Assembly (NCBI GenBank): GCA_934096735.1 | Contig: CAKOMS010000002.1 | Span: 1 to 64,000 of the forward strand | DNA from: an uncultured Bacilli bacterium | GTDB taxonomy: Bacteria > Bacillota_I > Bacilli_A > RF39 > UBA660 | Length of the DNA: 64,000 bases | Direction: 5' to 3' | Part shown: positions 8,952 to 16,484 of the stretch, piece by piece | Numbering within the stretch: the first letter of the stretch is position 1 | Layout of the letters: each line of letters begins with the position of its first letter | Notes under the pieces: model-generated | What the model was told of the DNA's origin: nothing | The model's database searches: none | Seen by the model: only the letters and a program-made list of their open reading frames with translations | Position numbers and translations under genes: made by a program

Positions 8952-9593
8952 ATGAACTATGAAAAACTAATAGAAGATAATAGCAGATTGATATGGAAAA
9001 TAGCAAATTATTTTTATGGTCTTCCAAAAGAAGATTTATATCAAGCTGGTGTAGTAGGATTACTAAAAGCATTAAAAAACTATAAAAAGGATAGTAATGC
9101 TAAGTTTTCTAGTTATGCTCATGATTATATTTATGGAGAAATGTTTTTGCTTGCAAGTAATAAAGACATAAAAATAAGTAAAGATATTTTAAGATTGTAT
9201 AAGAAAATTGAATGTTTAAGATATGAACTTGCCCAAAAGTTAGGTAAAATACCAAGTAATTTAGAACTATCAGAATATTCTGGTATAAGTCTTCAAAATA
9301 TTGAACTTGCCTTGCTTAGTGGTAGTAGTATTATGCAAATAGATTCAATTGATGATGAGGATAAGAAAGTTGGCAGAATTATTCAAGAAGAAAGTGAAGA
9401 TGTAGATACAAAGATTTTATTAGATGATTGTATGGGAGTTTTAACAGGTGATGAAAAAAACATTATTAAATCAAGATATTATGAAGATTTAACTCAAAGT
9501 GAAGTTGCAAAAAAATTAAACATGACTCAGGTAATGGTATCAAGATATGAAAAAAGAAGTTTAGAAAAAATGTATAATTATTTAAGCAGTTAA
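8952..9593 (+). CDS. sigF: RNA polymerase sigma-F (early forespore sigma factor)
   Basis: This 213-residue sigma-70 family protein has region 2 (DLYQAGVVGLLKALKNY, about 28-44; FSSYAHDYIYGEM) and region 4 (LTQSEVAKKLNMTQVMVSRYE, split here for length: LTQSEVAKKLNMT then QVMVSRYE). Its position directly after spoIIAA and before spoVAC-AD-AE identifies it as sigma-F. GAGGTGT is the ribosome site for ATG 8952. Region 2.1 is somewhat divergent and the protein is shorter than the roughly 250 residues of Bacillus sigma-F. It would direct early forespore genes; in the usual scheme it is held inactive by SpoIIAB, which is not encoded here. Confidence 0.85.
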   Translation: MNYEKLIEDNSRLIWKIANYFYGLPKEDLYQAGVVGLLKALKNYKKDSNAKFSSYAHDYIYGEMFLLASNKDIKISKDILRLYKKIECLRYELAQKLGKIPSNLELSEYSGISLQNIELALLSGSSIMQIDSIDDEDKKVGRIIQEESEDVDTKILLDDCMGVLTGDEKNIIKSRYYEDLTQSEVAKKLNMTQVMVSRYEKRSLEKMYNYLSS

Positions 9594-9644
9594 TTTATTT
9601 GAATATTTAATACCAATTAATTCCATAATATTAATGGTGATTAC

Positions 9645-10082
9645 ATGAGTGATGAAAGTTATAAAAAATTAGTTAAAGAACTAAGTCCTAAAGAACCTAA
9701 ATTAAGAAATGCGATTGTAGCATTTTTAATAGGAGGCAGTATAGGTTTTATTGGAGAGATTGTAGTAAACATTTTAATGAAATCTTTTGGTCTAGGAAGA
9801 GTAGATTCATATGCATGGCTAGCATTTATTTTAATATTGTTTGCAACATTTATGACTGCAATTGGCAAATTTGATAATTGGGTTTGCAAAGCAAAGTGTG
9901 GTTTAATAATTCCAACAACAGGTTTTGCTCATAGTGTACAAAGTGCAGCTATTGATTATAAGAAAGATGGAATGATTACAGGTCTTGGAGCAAATATTTT
10001 TAAATTAGCAGGTTCAGTAATATTATATGGTATAGTTAGTGCATTTTTTTTAATTATTTTAAAGGTGATATTATATGGCTAG
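9645..10082 (+). CDS. spoVAC: Stage V sporulation protein AC (SpoVAC)
   Basis: This 145-residue membrane protein opens with a hydrophilic stretch containing YKKLVKELSPKEPKLRN, characteristic of SpoVAC, followed by several membrane helices (AIVAFLIGGSIGFIGEI and others). SpoVA proteins form the channel that moves Ca-dipicolinate across the spore inner membrane, and SpoVAC has been proposed as a mechanosensitive channel. It overlaps spoVAD by 8 bp, with spoVAE next: the C-D-E core kept in most spore formers. spoVAA and spoVAB are absent. Being directly downstream of sigF, it may be read from the sigF promoter as well as from a forespore promoter in the 51-bp gap. Confidence 0.92.
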   Translation: MSDESYKKLVKELSPKEPKLRNAIVAFLIGGSIGFIGEIVVNILMKSFGLGRVDSYAWLAFILILFATFMTAIGKFDNWVCKAKCGLIIPTTGFAHSVQSAAIDYKKDGMITGLGANIFKLAGSVILYGIVSAFFLIILKVILYG

Positions 10083-11049
10083 TTTAAAATTTAATGATAC
10101 TTATATAAAAGATTATTTTACAGTATCTGGTCCAATGGAAGAAAATAGTAGATTAAAAAAAATAGATATAAAAATGGATGATTATTATTTTGGTGAAAAG
10201 ACTTTTGAAGATGCAGAAGTTAAAATGCAAAAAGTAGTATGTGATAGTCTTTTAAATAAAAATAATTTAACTATTAAAGATATTAATCTATTAGTAGGAG
10301 GAGACTTATTAAATCAAATAACTGCTACAAATTATGCGGCATTAAATAAAGACGTGTCTTTTCTAGGAGTTTATAGTGCTTGTGCAACATTTTGCGAATC
10401 ATTAATTGTAGGAAGTATGTTCTTACAAAATTCTTCGATAAAAAATGTTTTAGGAGTAATAAGTTCTCATAATTTAACTGCAGAAAGACAATTTAGATAT
10501 CCAATTGAATATGGTTGTCCAAAACCCCATACTTCAACATTTACTACAACGGGAAGTGTAGGAGTATTATTAAATAAGGGTTCGGGAAAATTAAAAATAG
10601 AATCGGTTACTATTGGAAAAGTGTTTGATAAGGGTATAAAAGATGCTAATAATTTAGGAGCAGTTATGGCACCTTCTGCAGCACTTACTTTATATGAACA
10701 TTTGAAAGATTTAAAAAGAAATGCTGATTATTATGACTTAATTTTAACTGGAGATTTAGGATGTATCGGAGGAAAAATATTTGAAAATTATTTTGAGAAA
10801 GAATACGATATAAAACTTAAAAATCATACTGATGCTGGATGTGAATTATACTTAAAAAGTCAAGATACATATTCTGGTGGAAGTGGTCCAGCATGTTTAC
10901 CTCTAGTTTTATTTAATAAAATACTATCTTCAAAAAAATATAAAAAAATTCTTATTATAGCAACAGGAGCTCTCCATAGTACAACTTTTGTAAATCAAAA
11001 AAAGACTATTCCTGGAATAAGTCATGCAGTAAGTTTGGAGGTAATGTAA
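10075..11049 (+). CDS. spoVAD: Stage V sporulation protein AD (SpoVAD)
   Basis: This 324-residue protein has a thiolase-like fold; SpoVAD binds dipicolinic acid during its uptake into the forespore. Family landmarks include GVYSACATFCESL (about 98-110), SSHNLTAERQFRYPIEYG (about 140-157), LTGDLGCIGG and the C-terminal ATGALHSTTFVNQ. Length is normal for the family. The ATG lies inside the end of spoVAC, with AAAGGTGATATT upstream, and the stop overlaps the spoVAE ATG by one base. Translational coupling suggests stoichiometric production. Confidence 0.95.
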   Translation: MASLKFNDTYIKDYFTVSGPMEENSRLKKIDIKMDDYYFGEKTFEDAEVKMQKVVCDSLLNKNNLTIKDINLLVGGDLLNQITATNYAALNKDVSFLGVYSACATFCESLIVGSMFLQNSSIKNVLGVISSHNLTAERQFRYPIEYGCPKPHTSTFTTTGSVGVLLNKGSGKLKIESVTIGKVFDKGIKDANNLGAVMAPSAALTLYEHLKDLKRNADYYDLILTGDLGCIGGKIFENYFEKEYDIKLKNHTDAGCELYLKSQDTYSGGSGPACLPLVLFNKILSSKKYKKILIIATGALHSTTFVNQKKTIPGISHAVSLEVM

Positions 11050-11399
11050 TGTTATTTATAAAAGCATTTTTGTTTTCTGGAATTGTTTGTATGCTTTGCC
11101 AAATTGTTTTAGATAACACTAAACTAACGCCTGGACATATAACAAGTTCAGTTACAGTTATTGGAGCATTATTATCATTTTTTGGTATATATGATAAATT
11201 AATAAGTTGTTTTGGAGCAGGAGCAACAGTACTTATTTCTAATTTTGGTCATAGTCTTTATTCATCCGGATTAATAGGCTATGAAGAAAATGGGGTATTA
11301 GGACTCTTTTCAAAACTATTATGTTCCTCATCTGTATCTTTAGTTAGTGTTATAATATTTTCCTTTGTTTTTACACTTGTATTTAAACCAAAAGATTAG
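11049..11399 (+). CDS. spoVAE: Stage V sporulation protein AE (SpoVAE)
   Basis: This 116-residue membrane protein has three to four helices. The GLIGYEENGVLGLFS and LTPGHITSSVTVIGALLSFF stretches are typical of SpoVAE/SpoVAEB. It is the last gene of the sigF-spoVA unit and is followed by an intrinsic terminator (11409-11435). It overlaps spoVAD by 1 bp; AAGTTTGGAGGTAATG gives the ribosome site. Confidence 0.92.
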   Translation: MLFIKAFLFSGIVCMLCQIVLDNTKLTPGHITSSVTVIGALLSFFGIYDKLISCFGAGATVLISNFGHSLYSSGLIGYEENGVLGLFSKLLCSSSVSLVSVIIFSFVFTLVFKPKD

Positions 11400-11408
11400 T
11401 TTTTAGAA

Positions 11409-11435
11409 AAATCACAAACCTTGTTGTGGTTTTTT
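11409..11435 (+). terminator. Intrinsic terminator after spoVAE
   Basis: AAATCACAA pairs with TTGTGGTTT (one T-G wobble), followed by a T run. Confidence 0.75.
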
Positions 11436-11450
11436 CTTGTTTCGAAATAC

Positions 11451-11531
11451 TTGAATTAACATAAATTTTATAGTATTCTATTAATAGAAAGATAGAAAAT
11501 AAGTAAAAAGAAAAACTTACTTACTCGGAGG
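11451..11531 (+). promoter_or_regulatory. Family promoter, 5' UTR hairpin and ribosome site of surface gene 2
   Basis: TTGAAT (11451-11456), 17-bp spacer, TATTCT (11474-11479). In the UTR, TAAGTAA (11500-11506) can pair with TTACTTA (11517-11523), three bases before the ribosome site GGAGG (11527-11531). The same promoter, spacing, hairpin and ribosome site recur at 46393-46473 and 48588-48668. Confidence 0.75.
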
Positions 11532-11558
11532 TTGATAATATGAAAAAAATAGACTTCC

Positions 11559-11568
11559 GGGGGGGGGG
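11559..11568 (+). repeat. Poly-G tract (G10), putative phase-variation switch
   Basis: Ten G after ATGAAAAAAATAGACTTCC (ATG 11540). From that ATG the frame stops at a TAA about 26 codons on; removing one G joins it to the 494-codon frame. The copy reads OFF as assembled. Confidence 0.8.
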
Positions 11569-11570
11569 TT

Positions 11571-13055
11571 GTGAAACTCCTTCTTGGAATAGAAGTAATA
11601 ACTTTATTTTTAGGGATTAAGAGTTTTGAAAATAAAAATAATCATATTGATGATATTAAATTATTGGATAATAAAACTAATAATCTTTTTGCAATTATGG
11701 TAAAGGATAGTAGTGGTAATTATAATGAAGCAAATACATTTCCAAAAGGAGATTATGTACTTAATGAAACAATGTCAACATGTGTAGATAATAATGGAAA
11801 TAAAATAGATAATGTACTAAGTTATAGTGATGGAGTAGTATCAGCAAGTACAAATAAGACAGTATATTGTTATTTATATTTTGATAAAGAATTAACAAAA
11901 GTATATGATAAAGTAATTGAAGACTATAATAATGGCAATGGAGTACAAAAGACAACAGATGAAAATGGTAAAGATGTATATTATTATGCGGGTAATGTAA
12001 CAAACAATAACATATATTTTAATAATTATTGTTGGAAGATGGTAAGAACAACCGAAACAGATGGAGTAAAATTAATTTATAATGGTGTATTCTCAGATGA
12101 CACAAAATGTAATAATACAGCAACAAATGTATATATAGTTTCAAATAGAACTGCATTTAATACAAATTATAATTCACCAGCCTATGTAGGATATATGTAT
12201 GGGACTGTATATGCATATTCTACAAAATCAGCATCAAATTTTGGAACATATTACTATGGAAGTGATGTAACATGGAACGGAACAAAATATTCACTTAGTG
12301 ATGCGACAAGAGGGACAATATCTAACGTATATAGTAAATTAAACGAACATCATTATACATGCTTAAGTACAAGTTCAAGTTGTTCAGCAGTTTATTATAT
12401 TTATTATATGAGTGGTTCTACGAGCGATGCATATTATGTAACTTTAACAAATGGTAAAAAAATAGAAGATGCTTTAGATGAAATGTTAAACTATAATACA
12501 ACAAATAGTAATATAAAGACAGTAATAGATAATTGGTATAGTACAAACATGACAAATGTAACAAATTATCTAGAGAATGCTATATATTGTAATAATAGAT
12601 ATATAACAAATTTATCTGCAAGTGGATGGAATCCAAGTGGAGGCGGAATAACAAGTTATTTATATTTTAATGATTCTAGCAATGCAAGATTGACATGCCA
12701 AGATAAAGAAGATCAATTTACATTAAAGGTTGATTCAGGTGGAACTCTTGGTTATGGGAATAATGCTTTAGATTATCCAGTAGGATTATTAACTTCGAAA
12801 GAAGCAAGTCTTGCCTTTGGTGGTTCAAACGCTAATTATTTAAATAATAGTGATTATTATTGGTTGCTGGCCCCTATCAGCTTCAGCTACATCAGTGCTG
12901 GCGTCCGTATCGTGGGCATTGGGGGTTTGGACGGTCGCCACGTGGACACCGCTATCGGGGCCCGGCCTGCAGTGTCACTTTCAAAAAAAGTTAAACTAAG
13001 TGGAGAAGGAAATGGTACAGTTGAGTCACCTTATATTTTGGCTCCATTAGATTAA
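11571..13055 (+). CDS. Phase-variable surface protein with hypervariable C-terminal lectin-like domain (OFF in this assembly)
   Basis: Paralogue 2. The long frame runs from GTG 11571 (494 codons), but the promoter, ribosome site and ATG are at 11451-11542 and ten G leave them one base out of frame. With nine G the N-terminus would read MKKIDFRGGVVKLLLG and join a membrane/signal segment (LLLGIEVITLFLGIKSF). The ectodomain has paired Cys, a Thr/Asn/Ser-rich centre and a DUF6273-like C-terminal domain (LGYGNNALDYPVGLLT ... YYWLLAP ... IGARPAVSLSKK). Residues about 431-469 are encoded by a 64% GC patch foreign to the gene's AT-rich codon use and look like a DGR variable region. It is closest in its N-terminal third to the 48706 paralogue. 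Function is inferred as adhesion or ligand binding. Confidence 0.8.
   Translation: MKLLLGIEVITLFLGIKSFENKNNHIDDIKLLDNKTNNLFAIMVKDSSGNYNEANTFPKGDYVLNETMSTCVDNNGNKIDNVLSYSDGVVSASTNKTVYCYLYFDKELTKVYDKVIEDYNNGNGVQKTTDENGKDVYYYAGNVTNNNIYFNNYCWKMVRTTETDGVKLIYNGVFSDDTKCNNTATNVYIVSNRTAFNTNYNSPAYVGYMYGTVYAYSTKSASNFGTYYYGSDVTWNGTKYSLSDATRGTISNVYSKLNEHHYTCLSTSSSCSAVYYIYYMSGSTSDAYYVTLTNGKKIEDALDEMLNYNTTNSNIKTVIDNWYSTNMTNVTNYLENAIYCNNRYITNLSASGWNPSGGGITSYLYFNDSSNARLTCQDKEDQFTLKVDSGGTLGYGNNALDYPVGLLTSKEASLAFGGSNANYLNNSDYYWLLAPISFSYISAGVRIVGIGGLDGRHVDTAIGARPAVSLSKKVKLSGEGNGTVESPYILAPLD
12861..12976 (+). other. Candidate DGR variable region (GC-rich hypervariable patch)
   Basis: 74 of 116 bases are G or C, inside a gene and genome of far lower GC. 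The variable codons (ATC AGC TTC AGC TAC ATC AGT, later CGT ATC, GGC ATT, GGT, GAC GGT CGC CAC, GAC ACC, ATC) all end in C or T, as if derived from AAC/AAT template codons by adenine-directed mutation. The flanks TGGTTGCTGGCCCCT and GGGGCCCGGCCTGCAGTGTC would be invariant ends. It lies in the C-terminal lectin-like domain, the standard DGR target position. Confidence 0.65.
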
Positions 13056-13061
13056 TTATTC

Positions 13062-13105
13062 TTGTCAACGAAGACATAAAAATAGAGAAAGTTCTCCCGA
13101 ACTAA
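13062..13105 (+). repeat. 44-bp conserved 3' element with hairpin, copy 2
   Basis: Matches 1547-1590 at 41 of 44 bases. It ends in AGTTC-TCCC-GAACT (13090-13103); on the minus strand the loop reads GGGA. It lies about 114 bp after the candidate variable region. Confidence 0.8.
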
Positions 13106-13110
13106 AATTA

Positions 13111-13135
13111 GAGGGTATTATAATACCTTCTTTTT
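13111..13135 (+). terminator. Intrinsic terminator after surface gene 2
   Basis: GAGGGTAT pairs with ATACCTTC (one G-T wobble) around TTATAAT, followed by TTTTT. Confidence 0.7.
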
Positions 13136-13210
13136 AATGAAAAAATATCTATATTTCTTTACTTATTTAGACTACATTTGATATAATTGATTTGTAAATA
13201 TGGTGGTAAA

Positions 13211-14296
13211 ATGGATTTTAATAAATTATCATTAGAAGAAAAGTTTGGACAAATGTTCATGCTTGGCTTAGATACATATGAAATAAATGATGAAATAATA
13301 GAAATAATAAAAAAATATAAAATTGGTGGGGTTATTCTTTTTAAAAAAAATTATACTTCACTAGAGACTATGAATAGTTTTATAAATAAATTAAAAAAAG
13401 TAAACTCAGATAATAAAATACCTTTGTTTATTGCAATATATCAAGAGAATGGTAGAGTTAATAGATTTCCGAAAGATATAACTAAAATGTACAGTGCTAA
13501 AAAACAAGGTGACACGAATAACATTAAAATTATTGAGTACATTAATGAAATAACTGCTTACTTACTTAAAAGTGTCGGAGTAAACATGAATTTTGCTCCT
13601 ACATTAGATATTTATAGAGATAAAAATAAAACTATTGGAAATAGAAGCTATGCAAATACTTATGAAGGAGTTATTAAATATGGTATACCTTTTATGAAAA
13701 CTCTCCAAAGAAATAAAATAATCTCTGTTATAAAGCATTTTCCAAGTATATCTTTATCAGAAAAAGATTATATGGTTAGGATACCTAAAATAAAAAATAT
13801 TGAAGAATTAAAAAATAAAGATATGAAAGTTTTTGAAAATGCAATTTTTAATGGATCTGATGCTATAATGTTAGGCAGGGTTAAAATTAAAGGTTATGGA
13901 AACAAAGAAATAATGCAAAATAAAAGTTCTGTTAATGATTTATTAAAGAAAAATTTAAAATACAAAGGATTAATTGTTACAGATGATTTTAGAATGAAAA
14001 GTGGAATTATTAGTAATGTATATAAGAAAACTAAGAACTGTATTGATGCATCATGTGATATATTAACAATAAAATATAAGAAAAATGATATTAAAGTATT
14101 TGAAAAACTTTTTAAAAAGATGAAAAATTTTGAGTATGATATAGAAAAAATAAATAATAGTGCATATAAGATATTTAAGATAAAAGAGAAATATGAAATT
14201 AGTGATGAAACATTTAAATTAAATGTTGATACAAATAAGATAAATGAAAAAATTAAAATGATAAATGATAAAATAGAAAAGGAAGCGTTAAATTAA
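13211..14296 (+). CDS. Glycoside hydrolase family 3-like protein (NagZ-like), active site partly degenerate
   Basis: This 361-residue protein starts at ATG 13211 (GGTGG upstream; the in-frame TTG at 13187 has no ribosome site). GH3/NagZ features: SLEEKFGQMFMLG at the N-terminus, KIGGVILFKKN, NFAPTLDIYRD, NRSYAN, KHFPS and the nucleophile region GLIVTDDFRM. In NagZ the KHFPGHGDT..DSH loop carries the acid/base His-Asp pair; here it reads KHFPSISLSEKDYM, lacking it, so beta-N-acetylglucosaminidase activity is doubtful. It has no signal peptide. It overlaps the next gene by one base, in front of a GlmU-like acyltransferase and glmM, which suggests a link to amino-sugar metabolism or wall recycling. 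Confidence 0.75.
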   Translation: MDFNKLSLEEKFGQMFMLGLDTYEINDEIIEIIKKYKIGGVILFKKNYTSLETMNSFINKLKKVNSDNKIPLFIAIYQENGRVNRFPKDITKMYSAKKQGDTNNIKIIEYINEITAYLLKSVGVNMNFAPTLDIYRDKNKTIGNRSYANTYEGVIKYGIPFMKTLQRNKIISVIKHFPSISLSEKDYMVRIPKIKNIEELKNKDMKVFENAIFNGSDAIMLGRVKIKGYGNKEIMQNKSSVNDLLKKNLKYKGLIVTDDFRMKSGIISNVYKKTKNCIDASCDILTIKYKKNDIKVFEKLFKKMKNFEYDIEKINNSAYKIFKIKEKYEISDETFKLNVDTNKINEKIKMINDKIEKEALN

Positions 14297-14943
14297 TGAA
14301 GACAAAAGATATTTATTTAAGCGATGGAAGTATAGCTTATTCATATATATTAGATTATGAATATCCTTATGAAATTCTTCCAAACATAAAAAATATTATA
14401 TTATCAATTGGTGAAAATTTAGATAGCAATTATGAAGAAGTAAAAGAACATGTTTGGATTCATAAAAGTGCTAAAGTAAGTGAGAGTGCATGTATAAGTG
14501 GTCCATGTATAATTGATGAAAATGCTGAAGTAAGACATTGTGCTTTTATAAGAGGAAATGCAATAATTGGAAAAAATACAGTATTTGGTAATTCTTGTGA
14601 AGTTAAAAATGCGATACTTTTTGACAATGTTCAAGTACCACATTTTAGTTACGTAGGGGATTCAATACTAGGTTCATATTCACATATGGGAGCATCAAGT
14701 ATAATATCAAATTTAAAAAGTGATAAAAAGAATATAATAATAGATGGCAAAGAAACTGGAATGCGTAAAATTGGAGCATTTTTAGGTGATCATGTTGAAG
14801 TGGGTTGTGGATGTGTTTTAAATCCCGGAACTATTGTATTGCCTAATACAAATATTTATCCATTAACTATGGTAAGAGGAGTAATACCAAGTGATTGCAT
14901 AGTAAAAAGTATGGATAACATCGTTAGAAAGGAAGAAAGATAA
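14296..14943 (+). CDS. GlmU-like left-handed beta-helix acyltransferase (no pyrophosphorylase domain)
   Basis: This 215-residue protein has a left-handed beta-helix: hexapeptide-type repeats from about residue 50 to 140 (VWIHKSAKVSESACISGPCI, AIIGKNTVFGNSCEVKNAI, GAFLGDHVEVGCGC). It resembles the acetyltransferase half of GlmU but lacks the N-terminal uridylyltransferase domain. The gene is directly followed by glmM with a one-base overlap (TAATG), so it probably acts in UDP-GlcNAc synthesis, acetylating glucosamine-1-phosphate made by GlmM, with the uridylyl transfer done by another enzyme. That role is inferred from context. Related sugar-nucleotide acyltransferases remain an alternative. 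Confidence 0.75.
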   Translation: MKTKDIYLSDGSIAYSYILDYEYPYEILPNIKNIILSIGENLDSNYEEVKEHVWIHKSAKVSESACISGPCIIDENAEVRHCAFIRGNAIIGKNTVFGNSCEVKNAILFDNVQVPHFSYVGDSILGSYSHMGASSIISNLKSDKKNIIIDGKETGMRKIGAFLGDHVEVGCGCVLNPGTIVLPNTNIYPLTMVRGVIPSDCIVKSMDNIVRKEER

Positions 14944-16286
14944 TGGGAAAATTATTTGGAACAGATGGAGTAAGAGGAATAGTAAATGATAACTTAACAG
15001 TAATGCTTGCCATGAAATTAGGAGTAAGTGTTGCAAAAGTTTTAAAAAGGGATAAAGATAAATTAAAATTTATAATTGGCTGTGATACAAGAATATCAAA
15101 AGATGCTCTAAAACATGCGTTAATTGGAGGAATACTTAGTGAAAATGCTGATGTTATAGACGTTGGAGTAATTCCTACTCCTGCTGTATCTTATCTAATA
15201 AAAAAATATAAAGCAGATGGTGGTTTTGTGATTAGTGCTAGTCATAATCCAAGTGAATATAATGGAATAAAAGTATTTAATAATGAAGGATTTAAATTAA
15301 AGGATGAAATAGAAGAAGAAATAGAAAATATTATTTTAAATGATTTTAAATTATCAAATGATATTAATAAAGTTGGAACATATTATTATGAAAATAATGC
15401 AATTAATGATTATGTTGATTTTTTAAAAAGCACAGTTGCTGGAAAAAATTTTGCGGGAATAAAAATTGGACTTGATACTGCACATGGAGCATCTTACAAA
15501 ACAGCTGAAAAATTATTTCAAGAATTAAATGTTGAATATATGATTATCAATAATGAACCAGATGGATTAAATATTAATGAAAATGCTGGTTCAACTCACT
15601 TAGAAGGTTTGCAAAAGTTTGTGGTTGACAATAATTTGACATGCGGCATTTCATATGATGGTGATGCTGATAGATGTTTGATGGTTGATGAACTAGGTAA
15701 CGTAGTAGACGGAGATAAAATAATGGCTATTTATAGTAATTATTTAAAAGAAAAAGGCATGTTTAAAAATAATACTTTGGTTGGAACTGTAATGTCTAAT
15801 TTAGGTTTAGTAAAATATTGCGAAAAAAATAGCATTAATTTTGTAGCTACAAAAGTTGGAGACAGGTATGTGCTTGAAAGCATGCTAAAAAATGACTATA
15901 TTTTAGGTGGGGAACAAAGCGGCCATATAATTTTTAAAGAATATGCAAACACAGGTGATGGAGAGTTAACATCATTACAAATACTAAAAGTATTAAAAGA
16001 AAGCGGAAAGAAATTATCTGAACTTGCAAGTATAATGGAAGAATATCCCCAAGTGCTTAAAAACGTAAAAGTAAGTAAAGAAGGAAAAGAAAATTATAAG
16101 GAAAATATTAATATTAACAATATTATTTCTGAAGTAACAGAAGAATTAAATGGTGATGGAAGAGTACTGGTAAGACCATCAGGAACAGAAAATCTAATAA
16201 GAGTAATGCTAGAAGGAAAAAATATTCAAGAAATTAGTAAATTGTGTGATAAAATAGTTTCGGTTATTGAAAAAGAGTTAAATTAA
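14943..16286 (+). CDS. glmM: Phosphoglucosamine mutase
   Basis: GlmM converts glucosamine-6-phosphate to glucosamine-1-phosphate for UDP-GlcNAc, the precursor of peptidoglycan and teichoic acids. This 447-residue protein has the full family pattern: FGTDGVRG at the N-terminus, the phosphoserine loop ISASHNPSEYNGIKVFN (about 98-114), metal-binding DGDADRC (about 238-244), sugar-binding GGEQSGH and phosphate-binding RPSGTENLIRVM near the C-terminus. Length is normal. It is translationally coupled to the acyltransferase gene upstream and ends the cluster; a small CCCCTTATAAGGGG hairpin (16296-16309) follows, before the tRNA. Confidence 0.97.
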   Translation: MGKLFGTDGVRGIVNDNLTVMLAMKLGVSVAKVLKRDKDKLKFIIGCDTRISKDALKHALIGGILSENADVIDVGVIPTPAVSYLIKKYKADGGFVISASHNPSEYNGIKVFNNEGFKLKDEIEEEIENIILNDFKLSNDINKVGTYYYENNAINDYVDFLKSTVAGKNFAGIKIGLDTAHGASYKTAEKLFQELNVEYMIINNEPDGLNINENAGSTHLEGLQKFVVDNNLTCGISYDGDADRCLMVDELGNVVDGDKIMAIYSNYLKEKGMFKNNTLVGTVMSNLGLVKYCEKNSINFVATKVGDRYVLESMLKNDYILGGEQSGHIIFKEYANTGDGELTSLQILKVLKESGKKLSELASIMEEYPQVLKNVKVSKEGKENYKENININNIISEVTEELNGDGRVLVRPSGTENLIRVMLEGKNIQEISKLCDKIVSVIEKELN

Positions 16287-16314
16287 AATTATTTTCCCCT
16301 TATAAGGGGTAAAT

Positions 16315-16391
16315 GTCCTCGTAGCATAATAGGATAATGCAATCGCCTCCTAAGCGATAGACTGCCAGTTCGATTCTGGCCGAGGACACCA
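16315..16391 (+). tRNA. tRNA-Arg (anticodon CCT)
   Basis: Acceptor GTCCTCG pairs with CGAGGAC; anticodon stem ATCGC/GCGAT encloses loop CTCCTAA; T-loop TTCGATT. CCA is encoded. Confidence 0.95.
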
Positions 16392-16411
16392 TTTATAAGT
16401 GTATTAAAACT

Positions 16412-16440
16412 AAAAATTCTATAATATGTAGAATTTTTTT
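16412..16440 (+). terminator. Intrinsic terminator after tRNA-Arg
   Basis: AAAAATTCTA pairs with TAGAATTTTT; a T run follows. Confidence 0.8.
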
Positions 16441-16449
16441 AAAAAATGT

Positions 16450-16478
16450 TTGACAAACATATGTATGTTTGATATATT
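16450..16478 (+). promoter_or_regulatory. Strong sigma-A promoter with embedded palindromic operator
   Basis: TTGACA (16450-16455), 17-bp spacer, TATATT (16473-16478). The spacer is nearly filled by a perfect inverted repeat, CAAACATA-TG-TATGTTTG (16454-16471), so bound repressor would block polymerase. CAAACATATGTATG also fits the Bacillus LexA box (CGAACRNRYGTTYG) at 12 of 14 positions. The first downstream open frame with a ribosome site is the response regulator at 16633. Confidence 0.7.
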
Positions 16479-16484
16479 GTTTAC

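Noticed and set aside
11761..12003. Minus-strand open frame opposite surface gene 2 (and similar ones opposite the other paralogues, e.g. 48953-49189, 57256-57534)
   Set aside because: These frames are rich in Leu, His and Tyr because they read the complement of Asn/Thr/Asp codons, have no ribosome sites, and follow the shape of the plus-strand genes. They are shadows.
12861..12976. GC-rich patch as contamination or a foreign insertion
   Set aside because: The reading frame continues through it and the encoded residues keep the family motif (YWLLAP ... GARPAVSL), so it belongs to the gene. A chimeric join is still listed as a way to refute the DGR reading.
16296..16309. CCCCTTATAAGGGG as a terminator for glmM
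   Set aside because: The stem is short and has no T run after it; it may be a processing site before the tRNA.
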